64,000 nucleotides of DNA from Armatimonadota bacterium (GCA_013178155.1 JABLXH010000033.1:1-64000), one strand, 5' to 3'. Positions 35,249 to 43,852 are shown, numbered from the stretch's first letter. The notes: a model not told the origin generated them from the sequence alone. Numbers and translations: made by a program.

Positions 35249-36306
35249 TCGAGGTCAAGGACCTGCACAAGGCGCTCGGGGAGTTTTCCTTGCATGGCGT
35301 GGACCTGCGGGTGGAGTCGGGCGAGTACTTCGTCGTCCTCGGCCCCACCGGCTCCGGCAAGACAGTCCTTCTGGAGTGCATCGCCGGGCTCCACCGCCAG
35401 GACCGCGGCGAGATCTGGCTGGAGGGACGTGAGGTCAGCGCCCTGGCTCCCGAACAGCGCAACATCGGCTACGTCCCACAGGACTATGTGCTGTTCCCGC
35501 ACATCTCGCTGCAAGCCAACATCGCCTTTGCGCTAAATGTCCGCCGCCGGCCGCCCGACGAGATCGAGGCGCGGGTAAGGGAACTGGCAGAGCTCCTGCA
35601 CATCAGTCACCTGCTGGACCGTCGCCCCCGCACGCTCTCCGGAGGGGAGCAACAGCGTGGGGCTCTGGCCCGGGCGCTGGCGCCACGGCCGACGCTGATG
35701 CTGCTGGACGAGCCCCTCAGTGCCCTTGATGAGGGTACCCGGGCCGAGTTGGCGGGCGAACTGCGGGGCCTTTCCGGGCGCCTCGGCACGACCATTATCC
35801 ATGTCTGCCACAACTTCGACGAGGCGCTGCAACTGGCGGACCGCATTGCCATCATCCACGGCGGCCGGGTCCTGCAGGTCGGGACACCCGGCGACGTCTT
35901 TCGCCGTCCCCGGAGCGCCTTCGTGGCCCGCTTTGTGGGGGCGGAGAACATCTTCCCGGTCATACAACGTGATCACCGTGCGAATGTGGTGACGGTGGGC
36001 CAGAGCTTGCCGTTGCAGGTTACCGCCCTGCCCGACCACCCATCGCTGCTGACGATGATCCGGCCGGAGGAGATCATGCTGCGCCCGGCCGATGCGCCCA
36101 TGCCCCCCTTCAACAGCTTCCATGCGAACCTGCTTGAGGTGGAGGACCGGGGACGCCTGATGCGGCTGAACTTGGCCGGGCCGCTGCCGCTGCTGGTGGT
36201 GATGACGCCCCAGGCCTTCCGCGAGTCGGGCGTGGCGCCCGGCGACCAGGTCCAGGTCCACTGCCCTCCGGAGGCGGTGCACCTCCTCCCGCAGGACTCC
36301 CCATAG
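35245..36306 (+). CDS. ModC/CysA-like ABC transporter ATPase with TOBE domain
   Basis: 353 residues. Walker A GPTGSGKT (33-40), Q-loop at VPQD (77-80), signature LSGGEQQR (131-138), Walker B LMLLDEP (151-157), H-loop His189 in IHVCHNFDEA (the usual Thr of HVTH is Cys). Residues 240-350 form a TOBE-like regulatory domain (RPEEIMLRPAD). It powers import by the permease at 33678. The gene overlaps its predecessor by four bases and ends 13 bases before the convergent amidohydrolase. Generic annotation would be molybdate or sulfate transport ATPase; the cysteine-rich partners make that uncertain. Confidence 0.92.
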   Translation: MIEVKDLHKALGEFSLHGVDLRVESGEYFVVLGPTGSGKTVLLECIAGLHRQDRGEIWLEGREVSALAPEQRNIGYVPQDYVLFPHISLQANIAFALNVRRRPPDEIEARVRELAELLHISHLLDRRPRTLSGGEQQRGALARALAPRPTLMLLDEPLSALDEGTRAELAGELRGLSGRLGTTIIHVCHNFDEALQLADRIAIIHGGRVLQVGTPGDVFRRPRSAFVARFVGAENIFPVIQRDHRANVVTVGQSLPLQVTALPDHPSLLTMIRPEEIMLRPADAPMPPFNSFHANLLEVEDRGRLMRLNLAGPLPLLVVMTPQAFRESGVAPGDQVQVHCPPEAVHLLPQDSP

Positions 36307-36319
36307 ACCGGCGGACCCG

Positions 36320-37339
36320 TTAGCTACCAGGCGCCAGGTCCAGCAGCCGTGCCGCATTCCCCCAGAACAGCGCCCCGACGTCGCCGTCGTTCAGCTTCGC
36401 CAGCCGGGCCGCCGCCCGGACCGCGCGCAGGTTCTCCACGCCCACCAACGGCAATGCAAAGTCCGCCGCGTGCGCCGGTGCGTCGGGCGCATGCTCTTCG
36501 TCGAGCCACAGGAAGGTGTCCGCCACACTGAACGCCGTGCCGCGAATCTGCGAAACGCAGAAGTCCGACCCATACAACACCCGCCCGGTCCCCATGATCT
36601 GCAGGGCGGCCAGAACGCCCATCGCATTGCACACGGCCGAGGTGTCTACCCAGAGGTTCGGCAGGTCGGCAAGAGGCGGCAGACCCTCCAGCACGTGGTA
36701 GGGGTTGAAACCGCGCGCGCAGTGCGCCAGGACCAGTCGGGCCCGAGGGTAGCGTTCGCAGTAGCGGCGCACCCAGTGCTGGTTCAGGGGGTCGGCGATG
36801 CCCCGGGGCCGCACCAGATGCAACACCACGACCCACTCCTCGGCATCGGCCACCGCCATCAGCGACTCCGGCAGGTAGTCGGGGATGGCGGCGTCCCAGG
36901 TCCGCTCCAGCGCTGCGTAGAGATGATAAGGCTTGAGGCCCCGCACGCCCAGGCTCCGGCCCGTCTCTCGTACCTGGTCGGGGTCATCGTTGGGGGGTAC
37001 CACCATCAGGCAGGCTCCCAGCGGGTCCTGCGCCGCCTGAGAGGCTACCCAGGCGTTGGCGGCCGCCAGCGTGGCCTCGTCGGCGCCGGCGAAGGGGTAG
37101 GCCATGTGCAGAGCATGGAGTTCGCGCCCGGGAAGCAGCCGGCCCAGGTGTTCGCGGTAGGTCTGCAGCCCTGCCTCGAAAGGCCCGGTCACCACGATCG
37201 GCGGCGGCGAGGCCCACCACTCTGCCCGGTGCAGATGGGCGTGGGCGTCGAAGACGCGGTCCGGTACGAAGCCGCTCAGCTCACGCCCAATGACCTCGCG
37301 GTCGTCGTCGGTTACTTGCCAGTTGGCGCTCGTGGTCAC
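36320..37339 (-). CDS. amidohydrolase-family protein (TIM-barrel)
   Basis: 339 residues, PF04909-type amidohydrolase: FDAHAHLH (metal-binding HxH, about residues 29-36), the Lys/His segments LKPYHLYAAL and VVVLHLVRP, RLVLAHCARGF, and LYGSDFCVS with the Asp. This superfamily covers decarboxylases, lactonases and deacetylases. The start is GTG 37339, overlapping the stop of the uronate-isomerase-like gene (ATGTGACC), so it is translationally coupled. Last gene of the minus-strand sugar cluster. A lactonase or decarboxylase of a sugar acid is plausible but not shown. Confidence 0.85.
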   Translation of the reverse strand: MTTSANWQVTDDDREVIGRELSGFVPDRVFDAHAHLHRAEWWASPPPIVVTGPFEAGLQTYREHLGRLLPGRELHALHMAYPFAGADEATLAAANAWVASQAAQDPLGACLMVVPPNDDPDQVRETGRSLGVRGLKPYHLYAALERTWDAAIPDYLPESLMAVADAEEWVVVLHLVRPRGIADPLNQHWVRRYCERYPRARLVLAHCARGFNPYHVLEGLPPLADLPNLWVDTSAVCNAMGVLAALQIMGTGRVLYGSDFCVSQIRGTAFSVADTFLWLDEEHAPDAPAHAADFALPLVGVENLRAVRAAARLAKLNDGDVGALFWGNAARLLDLAPGS

Positions 37340-38667
37340 ATCCGGAGGGTCTCCCGGGGGCAGTCGTAGAGGATCGCCCGGGCGATCGCCAGGGCCTGAT
37401 CCTGGGTGTACTGCCCCTGCGCCACCTTCTGCGCCAGCACTTGCGCCAGCATTCGCCTCACCAGCGCCGCCTTGGCGTAAGCCCATTCCACGCAGTAGGC
37501 GTCGGAGAAGAAGCCTACCTGGCGGTTGAGGGGCAGCATGTCCAGGCGCTCCTCCATCACCTGCCGGATGGCGCTGGGGAAGAAGTTGTGCCACCAGTAT
37601 CCGGCCAGGGACAGGTTGGGTAGCTCGCGGCAAAGCGTGCAGAGCGCCTGGTTGGCATGGCGGCTGGCCAGGAAGCACTGGAAGCGCAGGCCGGGATGGC
37701 GAGCCACCATCTCGGCCAGTTGGCCGATGCTGCGCTGCGTCAGCCGACTGCCCGTCTCGAAGGGTAGCGGCTCGGCGCCGAAGCTGAACTGGAAAAGGAC
37801 CCGGTCGCCATGCACCTGCTCCAGCCATGCCAGAAAGGTCTCGTTCACGTAGGACGCATAGACATCTCTCTCGGCCACCCCGGCGTGGGGACGGCGTTCC
37901 AGCGCGGCCGCCATCCGGGACTCACTGACTGGGGCGAAGTCTATGTCGGTGGAGATGTGGGTCGCCATGGAGAGTATGCGGTCCACCGGCATGGCCTGCA
38001 CATAGTGCTCGACCGCCTGGTGCACGTCGTCCACGGAGCGGATGGTTCGCTCCGTCGGCGGGCGCGCACCGGACCCGATGGGCATCGGGCTGTCGGGCGT
38101 CTTGCCCCAGCAGCGCTCCAACTCGTACAGGGCCGTGTCGTACTCACCCCACTGTGTCCGCGTGAAGAAGGCCCACTCCAGCGAGTAAGCGAGGATGTCA
38201 TCGTCGGCTCCGTCGCCCCGTCGCGCCAGCTCGGTACAGAACCGCTCGATGCCGGCCCGGCGCATGACCTCACGCTGCCACGTTCGGTCGTCCGCGCGCT
38301 CGCGCACCAGGGCATCCAGGCGCTCCCAGTTGTCCGCCGTCACCGGCTCGTCCCAGCCGTAGAGGTCCCCGAGCGCGATGCGCACGCCCCAACTGATAGC
38401 CGTGTTGCGCACCACGGGCAGATAAGGGATCGCCTCCCGCAGTCGTGCGTGGGCTTCCTCGGTGCTGGGCCAGCCGGGGTACTGGGTCAGGCGGGCTCCG
38501 CTGGGGCAGCCGGCCGCATAGAGCTCGCTGATGGCCATGTGGTACAGCAGGATGTCATGCAGCCCCCGCGCGCCCAGTTTGCCGCCTACCAGGTGGGTAT
38601 GGGCATCCAGGAGAGCTGTCTCCAGCAGGCCCTCGTGCAGTTCGTGGACCAAGCCGTCGGCGTCCAT
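37336..38667 (-). CDS. glucuronate/uronate isomerase-like amidohydrolase-superfamily protein
   Basis: 443 residues. The N-terminal LLDAHTHLVGGK is a metal-binding HxH; AGYWWHNFFPSAIRQVMEERLDMLP and FFSDAYCVEWAYAKA near the C-terminus match the uronate isomerase (UxaC) family's WWF and late D/W motifs. UxaC converts glucuronate or galacturonate to the keto form. The similarity is by eye and partial, and length is slightly short of 470, so it may act on another acid. ATG 38667 is preceded by AAGGAG about ten bases away. Overlaps the amidohydrolase gene at its stop. Confidence 0.75.
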   Translation of the reverse strand: MDADGLVHELHEGLLETALLDAHTHLVGGKLGARGLHDILLYHMAISELYAAGCPSGARLTQYPGWPSTEEAHARLREAIPYLPVVRNTAISWGVRIALGDLYGWDEPVTADNWERLDALVRERADDRTWQREVMRRAGIERFCTELARRGDGADDDILAYSLEWAFFTRTQWGEYDTALYELERCWGKTPDSPMPIGSGARPPTERTIRSVDDVHQAVEHYVQAMPVDRILSMATHISTDIDFAPVSESRMAAALERRPHAGVAERDVYASYVNETFLAWLEQVHGDRVLFQFSFGAEPLPFETGSRLTQRSIGQLAEMVARHPGLRFQCFLASRHANQALCTLCRELPNLSLAGYWWHNFFPSAIRQVMEERLDMLPLNRQVGFFSDAYCVEWAYAKAALVRRMLAQVLAQKVAQGQYTQDQALAIARAILYDCPRETLRM

Positions 38668-38683
38668 GGCGATGAGGCTCCTT

Positions 38684-39535
38684 TCAGGCCCGTCCGGCGG
38701 CGCCCGTGCGACGGATCCACCCGGCAACGACGCCGGCCATGCCAGCCATCGCCTCGGCCTGTGCACTGGGAATCCAGGGGTTGCGGCCCTCTTGCCACTG
38801 CCGCAGCAGGGACTCGCGCACGCCGGCTACCAGGTCGGTGGCGACATTGACCTTGGCGATGCCCAGGCCGATGGCGCGCTGCAGGTCAGCGTCGGGCGTC
38901 CCGCTGCCACCGTGCAGGACCAGCGGCACCGGAACCGCCTGCCGCAGTCGCTCCAGGAGCGCAAAGTCCAGCCGGGGCAGACGGGCGTACTGTCCGTGGG
39001 CGTTGCCGATGGCTACGGCCAGGGCATCCACACCGGTGGCGGCGACATACTCGGCCGCCTCGGCGGGGTCGGTGAGCGCTGAGGCCTCGCCCCCCTCTAC
39101 CACACTCGCCTCCACCTTACCGACAACCCCGATCTCCCCTTCGACAGTGACCCCCAACGGGTGGGCCAGCGAGCAGACCTCGCGGAGCGCGGCGATGTTC
39201 TCCGCCAGGGGGCGGGTCGAGTAGTCCAGCATTACCGAGGTGTAGCCGGCGTCCAGACACTGCTGCACGCGCTCCAGCGACTCGCCGTGGTCAAGGTGCA
39301 GAGCCGCCTGTGCCGGGTAGCGCGCGATCAGCTCGTGGGCAGCGGCGGCCAGCGTAGACGGGGCGAGGCAGGGGAACTCGGCTGGCCCGTTCATCAGAAT
39401 CACCGGCGCGCGCATCTCCCGAGCCACCTGCAGCACCGTCTGCATGGCCTCCGGGCACCACACGCAGAAGCCGGGGACGGCGTAGCCCGCGGCGTAGGCC
39501 TCGGCGAGCAGTTCAGACATGGGTACGAAGGGCAT
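38684..39535 (-). CDS. class II fructose-bisphosphate/ketose-bisphosphate aldolase family protein
   Basis: 283 residues of the zinc-dependent class II aldolase family (FbaA, KbaY/GatY): AVPGFCVWCPEAMQ near the N-terminus, LHLDHGES (Zn His), EGEIGVVGKVE, and the LVLHGGSG and KVNVATD phosphate-binding loops. These enzymes split ketose or tagatose bisphosphates into two three-carbon units. ATG 39535 has GGAGG four bases upstream, which is short; the longer frame upstream is a shadow of the next gene. In operon with uronate-isomerase-like, dehydrogenase-like and cupin genes, so a role in splitting a modified sugar is plausible. Confidence 0.9.
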   Translation of the reverse strand: MPFVPMSELLAEAYAAGYAVPGFCVWCPEAMQTVLQVAREMRAPVILMNGPAEFPCLAPSTLAAAAHELIARYPAQAALHLDHGESLERVQQCLDAGYTSVMLDYSTRPLAENIAALREVCSLAHPLGVTVEGEIGVVGKVEASVVEGGEASALTDPAEAAEYVAATGVDALAVAIGNAHGQYARLPRLDFALLERLRQAVPVPLVLHGGSGTPDADLQRAIGLGIAKVNVATDLVAGVRESLLRQWQEGRNPWIPSAQAEAMAGMAGVVAGWIRRTGAAGRA

Positions 39536-39557
39536 GGAGCCTCCAGATAATGCAAAG

Positions 39558-40730
39558 CTATGACCAGGCTTCGTAGGCAGCGGCGACCCGGGCCACCAGC
39601 GGGTGGTCCGGGGGAAGTCCCAGGATCGCCGGGAGTGCTGCGTCCGCTCCGGTCGCGGCCAACTGCTCGCGCATTTCGACCGACTGCCGATCGTCGGGGG
39701 CGCTGTAATGCAGCGCCGCGGCCATGGCCAGTACCAGCTCGTCGCACGGCAGGCCGTACTCCACGGCCCACACCGCCGGCGCAGTGAGACGCTCCTGCCG
39801 CGAGAGCTTCCGCAACGGGTCGCGCACGACCCGCGACACCAGGTCCCTGATCTCGGCGACAGCACCGCGGGCGCCCAGCTCCAGGCCGTAGGCCCGGACA
39901 GCCCCCAGGTCTAGCCCATAGCGCCTTGCCACCACCTGGGCTAACTCCTCGATGGCGCCCAGGACATGGGCACTCACAACCGGGTCGGCAATCGCCTGGT
40001 GGATGTAGGTGTGGCCGCGGTGGAAACCCCAGTAGCCGCATACCGCGTGGGCGCCGTTGTGCATGAAGAACTTGCGGGCCAGGCGCGTCTCCTGGTCAGG
40101 GACCAACTCCATGGCCGGGAGCTCCGGCGCTGGTCCAACGAAGGCGCCAGCGTCCACCGTCCACTCGTTGTAGTCCTCGGCCACCAGGGCCAACGGGTTC
40201 CCCTCGGGCAGCGGCACCACGCGCGAGACCATGCAGTTGGGGAAGCCCACGCGTTCCGCCGCGTAGGCCCGTTGGTGCGGCTCCAGCAGCGCCAGAACCA
40301 GATCGCGCAGGACTGTGGAGCTATCCTGCATGTTCTCACAGCAGATGACATTGAGGGGCGTCACCACGCCTGCCGCCGCCCTTGCGGCGATGATCCGGGC
40401 CACCAGGGGCGCAATGTGCGGCAGGTTCTGGCTGAACACCGAAGTCAGGATAAGGGGGACGGTGAGGCCCTCCCGCACCACGGCTTCCACCTGATCGGTG
40501 TGATAGGCCCGGTAGCCGTCCACAGTGACCGTCCGCGCGGAATCAGCGCGACAGAGCCGCACCGTGTAGAGGCCCACGCGGCGCAGAGCCTCGATGAGCT
40601 CGCGGTTGTGGTCCACCAGGACCAGCTCCCAGCCGGCCTCGTGGGCCAGTTGCCCCAGATGCCCCCGACCGGTCGCTCCCGCGCCGATGATCATCACCCG
40701 CCGCGGCGCGGGGTCAGTCTCAGCGGCCAT
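39558..40730 (-). CDS. mannitol-1-phosphate 5-dehydrogenase (MtlD)-family protein
   Basis: 390 residues. Rossmann start VMIIGAGATGRGHLGQLAHEAG, then LNVICCENMQDSS, which is characteristic of MtlD, and NGAHAVCGYWGFHRGHTYIHQA. MtlD oxidises mannitol-1-phosphate (or a related polyol phosphate) with NAD. ATG 40730 is chosen because GGAGG precedes it by six bases; ATG 40736 is directly against that GGAGG. It overlaps the cupin gene's stop by 11 bases, so the two are coupled. Substrate is probably a sugar alcohol or acid phosphate specific to this cluster. Confidence 0.85.
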   Translation of the reverse strand: MAAETDPAPRRVMIIGAGATGRGHLGQLAHEAGWELVLVDHNRELIEALRRVGLYTVRLCRADSARTVTVDGYRAYHTDQVEAVVREGLTVPLILTSVFSQNLPHIAPLVARIIAARAAAGVVTPLNVICCENMQDSSTVLRDLVLALLEPHQRAYAAERVGFPNCMVSRVVPLPEGNPLALVAEDYNEWTVDAGAFVGPAPELPAMELVPDQETRLARKFFMHNGAHAVCGYWGFHRGHTYIHQAIADPVVSAHVLGAIEELAQVVARRYGLDLGAVRAYGLELGARGAVAEIRDLVSRVVRDPLRKLSRQERLTAPAVWAVEYGLPCDELVLAMAAALHYSAPDDRQSVEMREQLAATGADAALPAILGLPPDHPLVARVAAAYEAWS

Positions 40731-41073
40731 GGTCATCCTCCACCCGCACGACGTCATCCAGATGGGGCGTCTGCACCTCAAACAGGCGCACTTCCTCGAG
40801 CGCCTCGACGCGATGCAGGTCGCCCGGCTTGTGCTCCAGGATCGTGCCCGGGCCGACGATGTCGGTGTGCAGCGCCCCATCCGGCCCGGTGGACTCGATC
40901 CTGGCCAGGCCCGCGTCAATGTAAATGTGCTCTTGCTTGCGCTCATGGTACTGCAGGCTGCTGCGCTGACCCTTATGCAGGACAATGAGCTTCAGGCAGT
41001 ACTCATCGGTCACGGCGACCCAGAGCTCAGAGCCCCAGGGCTTTTCCACGCGCTTGACGGGGTCAACGATCAT
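40720..41073 (-). CDS. cupin-domain protein (mannose-6-phosphate isomerase type II-like)
   Basis: 117 residues, one cupin: KPWGSELWVAVTDEYCLKLIVLHKG, then YHERKQEHIYI (the HxH...E-type first metal motif), then GTILEHKPGDLHRVEA with the final His. Such small cupins resemble the cupin part of type II phosphomannose isomerases. ATG 41073 is preceded by AGGTGGGATG. First gene of the minus-strand cluster, 82 bases from the divergent RuBisCO-like gene. Could be an isomerase, epimerase or regulator; not decided by the sequence. Confidence 0.85.
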   Translation of the reverse strand: MIVDPVKRVEKPWGSELWVAVTDEYCLKLIVLHKGQRSSLQYHERKQEHIYIDAGLARIESTGPDGALHTDIVGPGTILEHKPGDLHRVEALEEVRLFEVQTPHLDDVVRVEDDHGR

Positions 41074-41155
41074 GCTATCATCCCACCTGTGGCCGCCAGT
41101 CGCGGCCCTTGCCTCTACCAGGAAAGAGTGTCAGCATCCCCCAAGGAGACGCCCC

Positions 41156-42580
41156 ATGCCCACCCCCGATGCCGTGCTGGCCGCCATGACCTATGACCTG
41201 GACGCTCGCGGCGAGATCATCCGGGAGTACGTGGGCGAACGTCTGGCGGCACGCGTCCCGGTGCAGGCTCCAGACCACATTGTCGGGCTGTACGTGGTGG
41301 CCTCCCGTAGCCACTCGGTATCCGCCGTCGGAGCGGAGATATCCTACCACATGACCTCCGGCGTGCGACACGCCCCGCCGGGCTCGCTGCTGGCCGCCTG
41401 CACGGGCGAGGTTCTGGATGCCGACCCCTGGGACCCTGCCGGCCGGGTCGGCATGGTCTGGGTCGGTTTCCCCGTCCGGATGATGCAGCAGGCCGGTGGG
41501 CGGGTCTTCTCCACGGACATCCTGCACCTCATGGCCGGCGAGGGCGCCTTTGGCCTGACCGACAACTCCGACATCCAACTGGCTCGTCTCGAGATTCCTG
41601 GTCCCGTGCTGGCGACCTTCCCGGGCCCGGCCTACGGCGCCCCTGGAGTGCGCCGCATCACCGCCTTCCCGCCCGGCGAGCCCATGTTCGGCACCATCCT
41701 CAAGCCCACCTCTGGCATTACGCCCCAGGAAGTAGGCCAGTTGGTCCGTGAACTGGCTGGTAATCCCCTGTTTGCCTTCGCCAAGGAAGACGAGAACCTC
41801 AACCCGGGAGTCACCTTCTGCCCGCTGGCGCAGCGCACCCGGGAGGCCGTGGCCGCGCTGCGCGACCGAGCCCCGGAACGCGGCGGACGCGGCTTGCTCT
41901 TTGCGCCCCACATCACCGCCCCACCGGACCTGCTGCGGCGTCACCTCGACATCGCCCTGGAGGCCGGGGCCAACGCGGTCATGTTCAGCGACCAGTTCGC
42001 TGGCGGCGCGACCCGCCTGGTGCGCGAGGCGACAGCAGGCCTTGAGCATCCCCCCGCGATCTACGCCCACAACAGCGGCATCTCCACCCGTACCCGGGCC
42101 ATCTGGCGGGAGGTGCTCGACCTGCTGGTCCGCCTGGACGGCGCGGACTTCCGCCAGACGGCTCCCGTCACGACCGCTGCCCCGCTGCTGCGCCCGTATG
42201 GCCGTGAATGGCTCAACTGCGAGACCGAGCTGACGCGCCCCCTGGGCCCCATCGCGCCCACCATGATCGCCCGGGCCGGGGGCCTGGACCAGGGCAATAT
42301 CATCCTGAACCTGCGCGATGCCGCCCAGCGAGGCTATGGCGACGGCGTGCTGTTCCTGGCCGGGTCGGCCATCAGCGGCATCAAGGACAGCGCCGGGAAG
42401 CCCTCGCCAGAGCTGGGCTCGGCAGCCATGCGTGAGGCCTTGGAGGCCTACACCACTGGTCGCGTCACGGGTGACGACCCGTCGCGGCACCTCGAAGAGC
42501 TCTACTCCTACGCTACCTCCGAGCGAGCTCCGGCACTCCGGACTGCTCTGGAGCAGCGGTACCCCCATCTGCGGCAGTAG
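41156..42580 (+). CDS. RuBisCO-like protein (form IV, RuBisCO large-chain family)
   Basis: 474 residues. The C-terminal TIM barrel is unmistakably RuBisCO-type: FGTILKPTSGITPQEV (Lys183, corresponding to Lys175 of the plant enzyme) and FAKEDENLNP with Lys210, Glu211, Asp212 and Glu213, at the carbamylated-Lys and metal-ligand position. YAHNSGIS and RLDGADF follow. The loop-6 GTxxGK motif needed for CO2 fixation is replaced (APVTTAAPLL), so it is not a carboxylating RuBisCO. RLPs act as enolases or isomerases in methionine salvage and as decarboxylases in apiose-type acid catabolism. ATG 41156 follows AAGGAG. Divergent from the cupin-led operon, and probably one pathway with it. Confidence 0.9.
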   Translation: MPTPDAVLAAMTYDLDARGEIIREYVGERLAARVPVQAPDHIVGLYVVASRSHSVSAVGAEISYHMTSGVRHAPPGSLLAACTGEVLDADPWDPAGRVGMVWVGFPVRMMQQAGGRVFSTDILHLMAGEGAFGLTDNSDIQLARLEIPGPVLATFPGPAYGAPGVRRITAFPPGEPMFGTILKPTSGITPQEVGQLVRELAGNPLFAFAKEDENLNPGVTFCPLAQRTREAVAALRDRAPERGGRGLLFAPHITAPPDLLRRHLDIALEAGANAVMFSDQFAGGATRLVREATAGLEHPPAIYAHNSGISTRTRAIWREVLDLLVRLDGADFRQTAPVTTAAPLLRPYGREWLNCETELTRPLGPIAPTMIARAGGLDQGNIILNLRDAAQRGYGDGVLFLAGSAISGIKDSAGKPSPELGSAAMREALEAYTTGRVTGDDPSRHLEELYSYATSERAPALRTALEQRYPHLRQ

Positions 42581-42613
42581 CTAACGGGCTCGCGGCTGGC
42601 TTCCTGGCGGCGC

Positions 42614-42642
42614 TTGACATGCGACGGCCATGAGGCTAAGAT
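42614..42642 (+). promoter_or_regulatory. sigma-70-type promoter of the sulfate transport operon
   Basis: TTGACA (42614-42619), 17 bases, TAAGAT (42637-42642). Transcription would start near 42649, about 70 bases before ATG 42719. A palindrome at 42643-42671 overlaps that start. Confidence 0.75.
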
Positions 42643-42671
42643 TGCACTCAGACGGGAGTGTCATGAGTGCA
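42643..42671 (+). promoter_or_regulatory. operator-like inverted repeat at the sulfate operon start
   Basis: TGCACTCA (42643-42650) and TGAGTGCA (42664-42671) are perfect 8-bp inverted repeats separated by 13 bases. The position right at the predicted transcription start suggests repressor binding; no known regulator motif is recognised. Confidence 0.5.
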
Positions 42672-42718
42672 CTATATGGACGCCCACGGGGGTGTCCGCT
42701 CGGGGAGATGTCCGCCAC

Positions 42719-43816
42719 ATGCGATCCGCGCTGCCGCTTCTGCTTCTCGCCCTCCTTCTGAGCCTGACCGTCATGTCGCTGTCCGGGTGTCCGCAGGCCC
42801 AGGAGCCGTCGGCAACGGCGCCGTCGGCGGCCGAGCCGGCCCCGGCGCCAGGCAAGGACATCGCCGGTGGCCCGGTGACACTGACGTTCGCGGCTTACAC
42901 CGTACCCAAGGAAGCGTACCAGAAGTCTGTTATCCCGGCCTTCAAGAAGTACTGGAAAGACAAGACCGGGCAGGATGTGGAGTTCGTGGAGTCCTACGAG
43001 GCCAGTGGGGCCCAGAGCCGGGCCATCTGCAGCGGGCTCGAGGCCGATGTGGCCTGCCTGTCCCTGGCAGCGGACATTGACCGCATCAAGGACAAGGGAC
43101 TCATCACCCACGATTGGACCTCCAAGCCCCACAAGGGCATGATCACCAACTCGGTCGTCGCTCTCGGCGTCCGTCTGGGCAACCCAAAGGGGATCACCAG
43201 GGATTGGGAGAGTATCGCCAAGCCGGGCATCGAGGTCCTTTGCCCGAACCCGGAGACCTCTGGCGGGGCGCAGTGGGACGTCAACGCCATCTACGGCGGC
43301 GGCCTCAAGGCCAGCGAGAAGAAGGGTAGGAAGGACGAGGCCTACGCTGCTGACCTGCTGAAGCGCGTCCGCCGGAACATCAAGGTCATGGACAAGAGCG
43401 GCCGCGCCTCGATGACCACCTTTGAGAAGGGCATCGGCGACGTGGTCATCACCTACGAGAACGAGCTTCTCCTGCGCAACATGGTGAGTGAGAAGTACGA
43501 GATCATCATCCCCGACGCCACGCTGCTCATCGAGAACCCGGTGGCCGTCGTGGACGTGAATGCCGACAAACATGGTGTGCGCGAGGTGGCTGAGGCCTTC
43601 GTGGACTTCCTGTGGACCACGGAGGCGCAGGAAGGCTTCGGCAAGTACGGCCTGCGTCCCGTCGATCCGGAAGTCTTCAAGCGGTTCGCCGACAAGTATC
43701 CGACCCCGCCGCAACTCTTTACCATGGAGTATCTCGGCGGGTGGGAGAAGGTGAACAAGGTCATCTACGGCCCCGATGGCCTGTGGACGAAGATCGGCCG
43801 TGAACTGACGAAGTAG
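42719..43816 (+). CDS. sulfate/thiosulfate ABC transporter substrate-binding lipoprotein
   Basis: 365 residues. Lipobox SLSGC (Cys24), an Ala/Pro linker, then the sulfate-binding fold: TFAAYTVPKEAYQKSVIPAFKKYW, ESYEASGAQSRAICSGLEADVACLSLAADID, CPNPETSGGAQWDVN and NPVAVVDVN. The SGAQSRA and TSGGAQW loops are the anion-binding segments of Sbp/CysP. It captures sulfate or thiosulfate for the permeases that follow. ATG 42719 is preceded weakly by GGGGAG; the frame to 42614 lies inside the promoter. A hairpin separates it from the permease genes. Confidence 0.93.
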   Translation: MRSALPLLLLALLLSLTVMSLSGCPQAQEPSATAPSAAEPAPAPGKDIAGGPVTLTFAAYTVPKEAYQKSVIPAFKKYWKDKTGQDVEFVESYEASGAQSRAICSGLEADVACLSLAADIDRIKDKGLITHDWTSKPHKGMITNSVVALGVRLGNPKGITRDWESIAKPGIEVLCPNPETSGGAQWDVNAIYGGGLKASEKKGRKDEAYAADLLKRVRRNIKVMDKSGRASMTTFEKGIGDVVITYENELLLRNMVSEKYEIIIPDATLLIENPVAVVDVNADKHGVREVAEAFVDFLWTTEAQEGFGKYGLRPVDPEVFKRFADKYPTPPQLFTMEYLGGWEKVNKVIYGPDGLWTKIGRELTK

Positions 43817-43852
43817 CCGCGCCTTCGGCAATAACTCATCGCGCGCCTCCTC

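Noticed and set aside
30570-36306. Calling the transporter molybdate modABC
   Set aside because: Fold and order fit, but Cys replacements at ligand positions and three binding proteins make molybdate unproven.
41078-42568. A 496-residue minus-strand frame opposite the RuBisCO-like gene
   Set aside because: Antisense shadow; the plus-strand gene has strong family motifs.
41156-42580. Calling the RLP a functional RuBisCO
   Set aside because: The loop-6 GTxxGK motif is replaced and no phosphoribulokinase gene is nearby; only the Lys-Glu-Asp-Glu metal region is kept.
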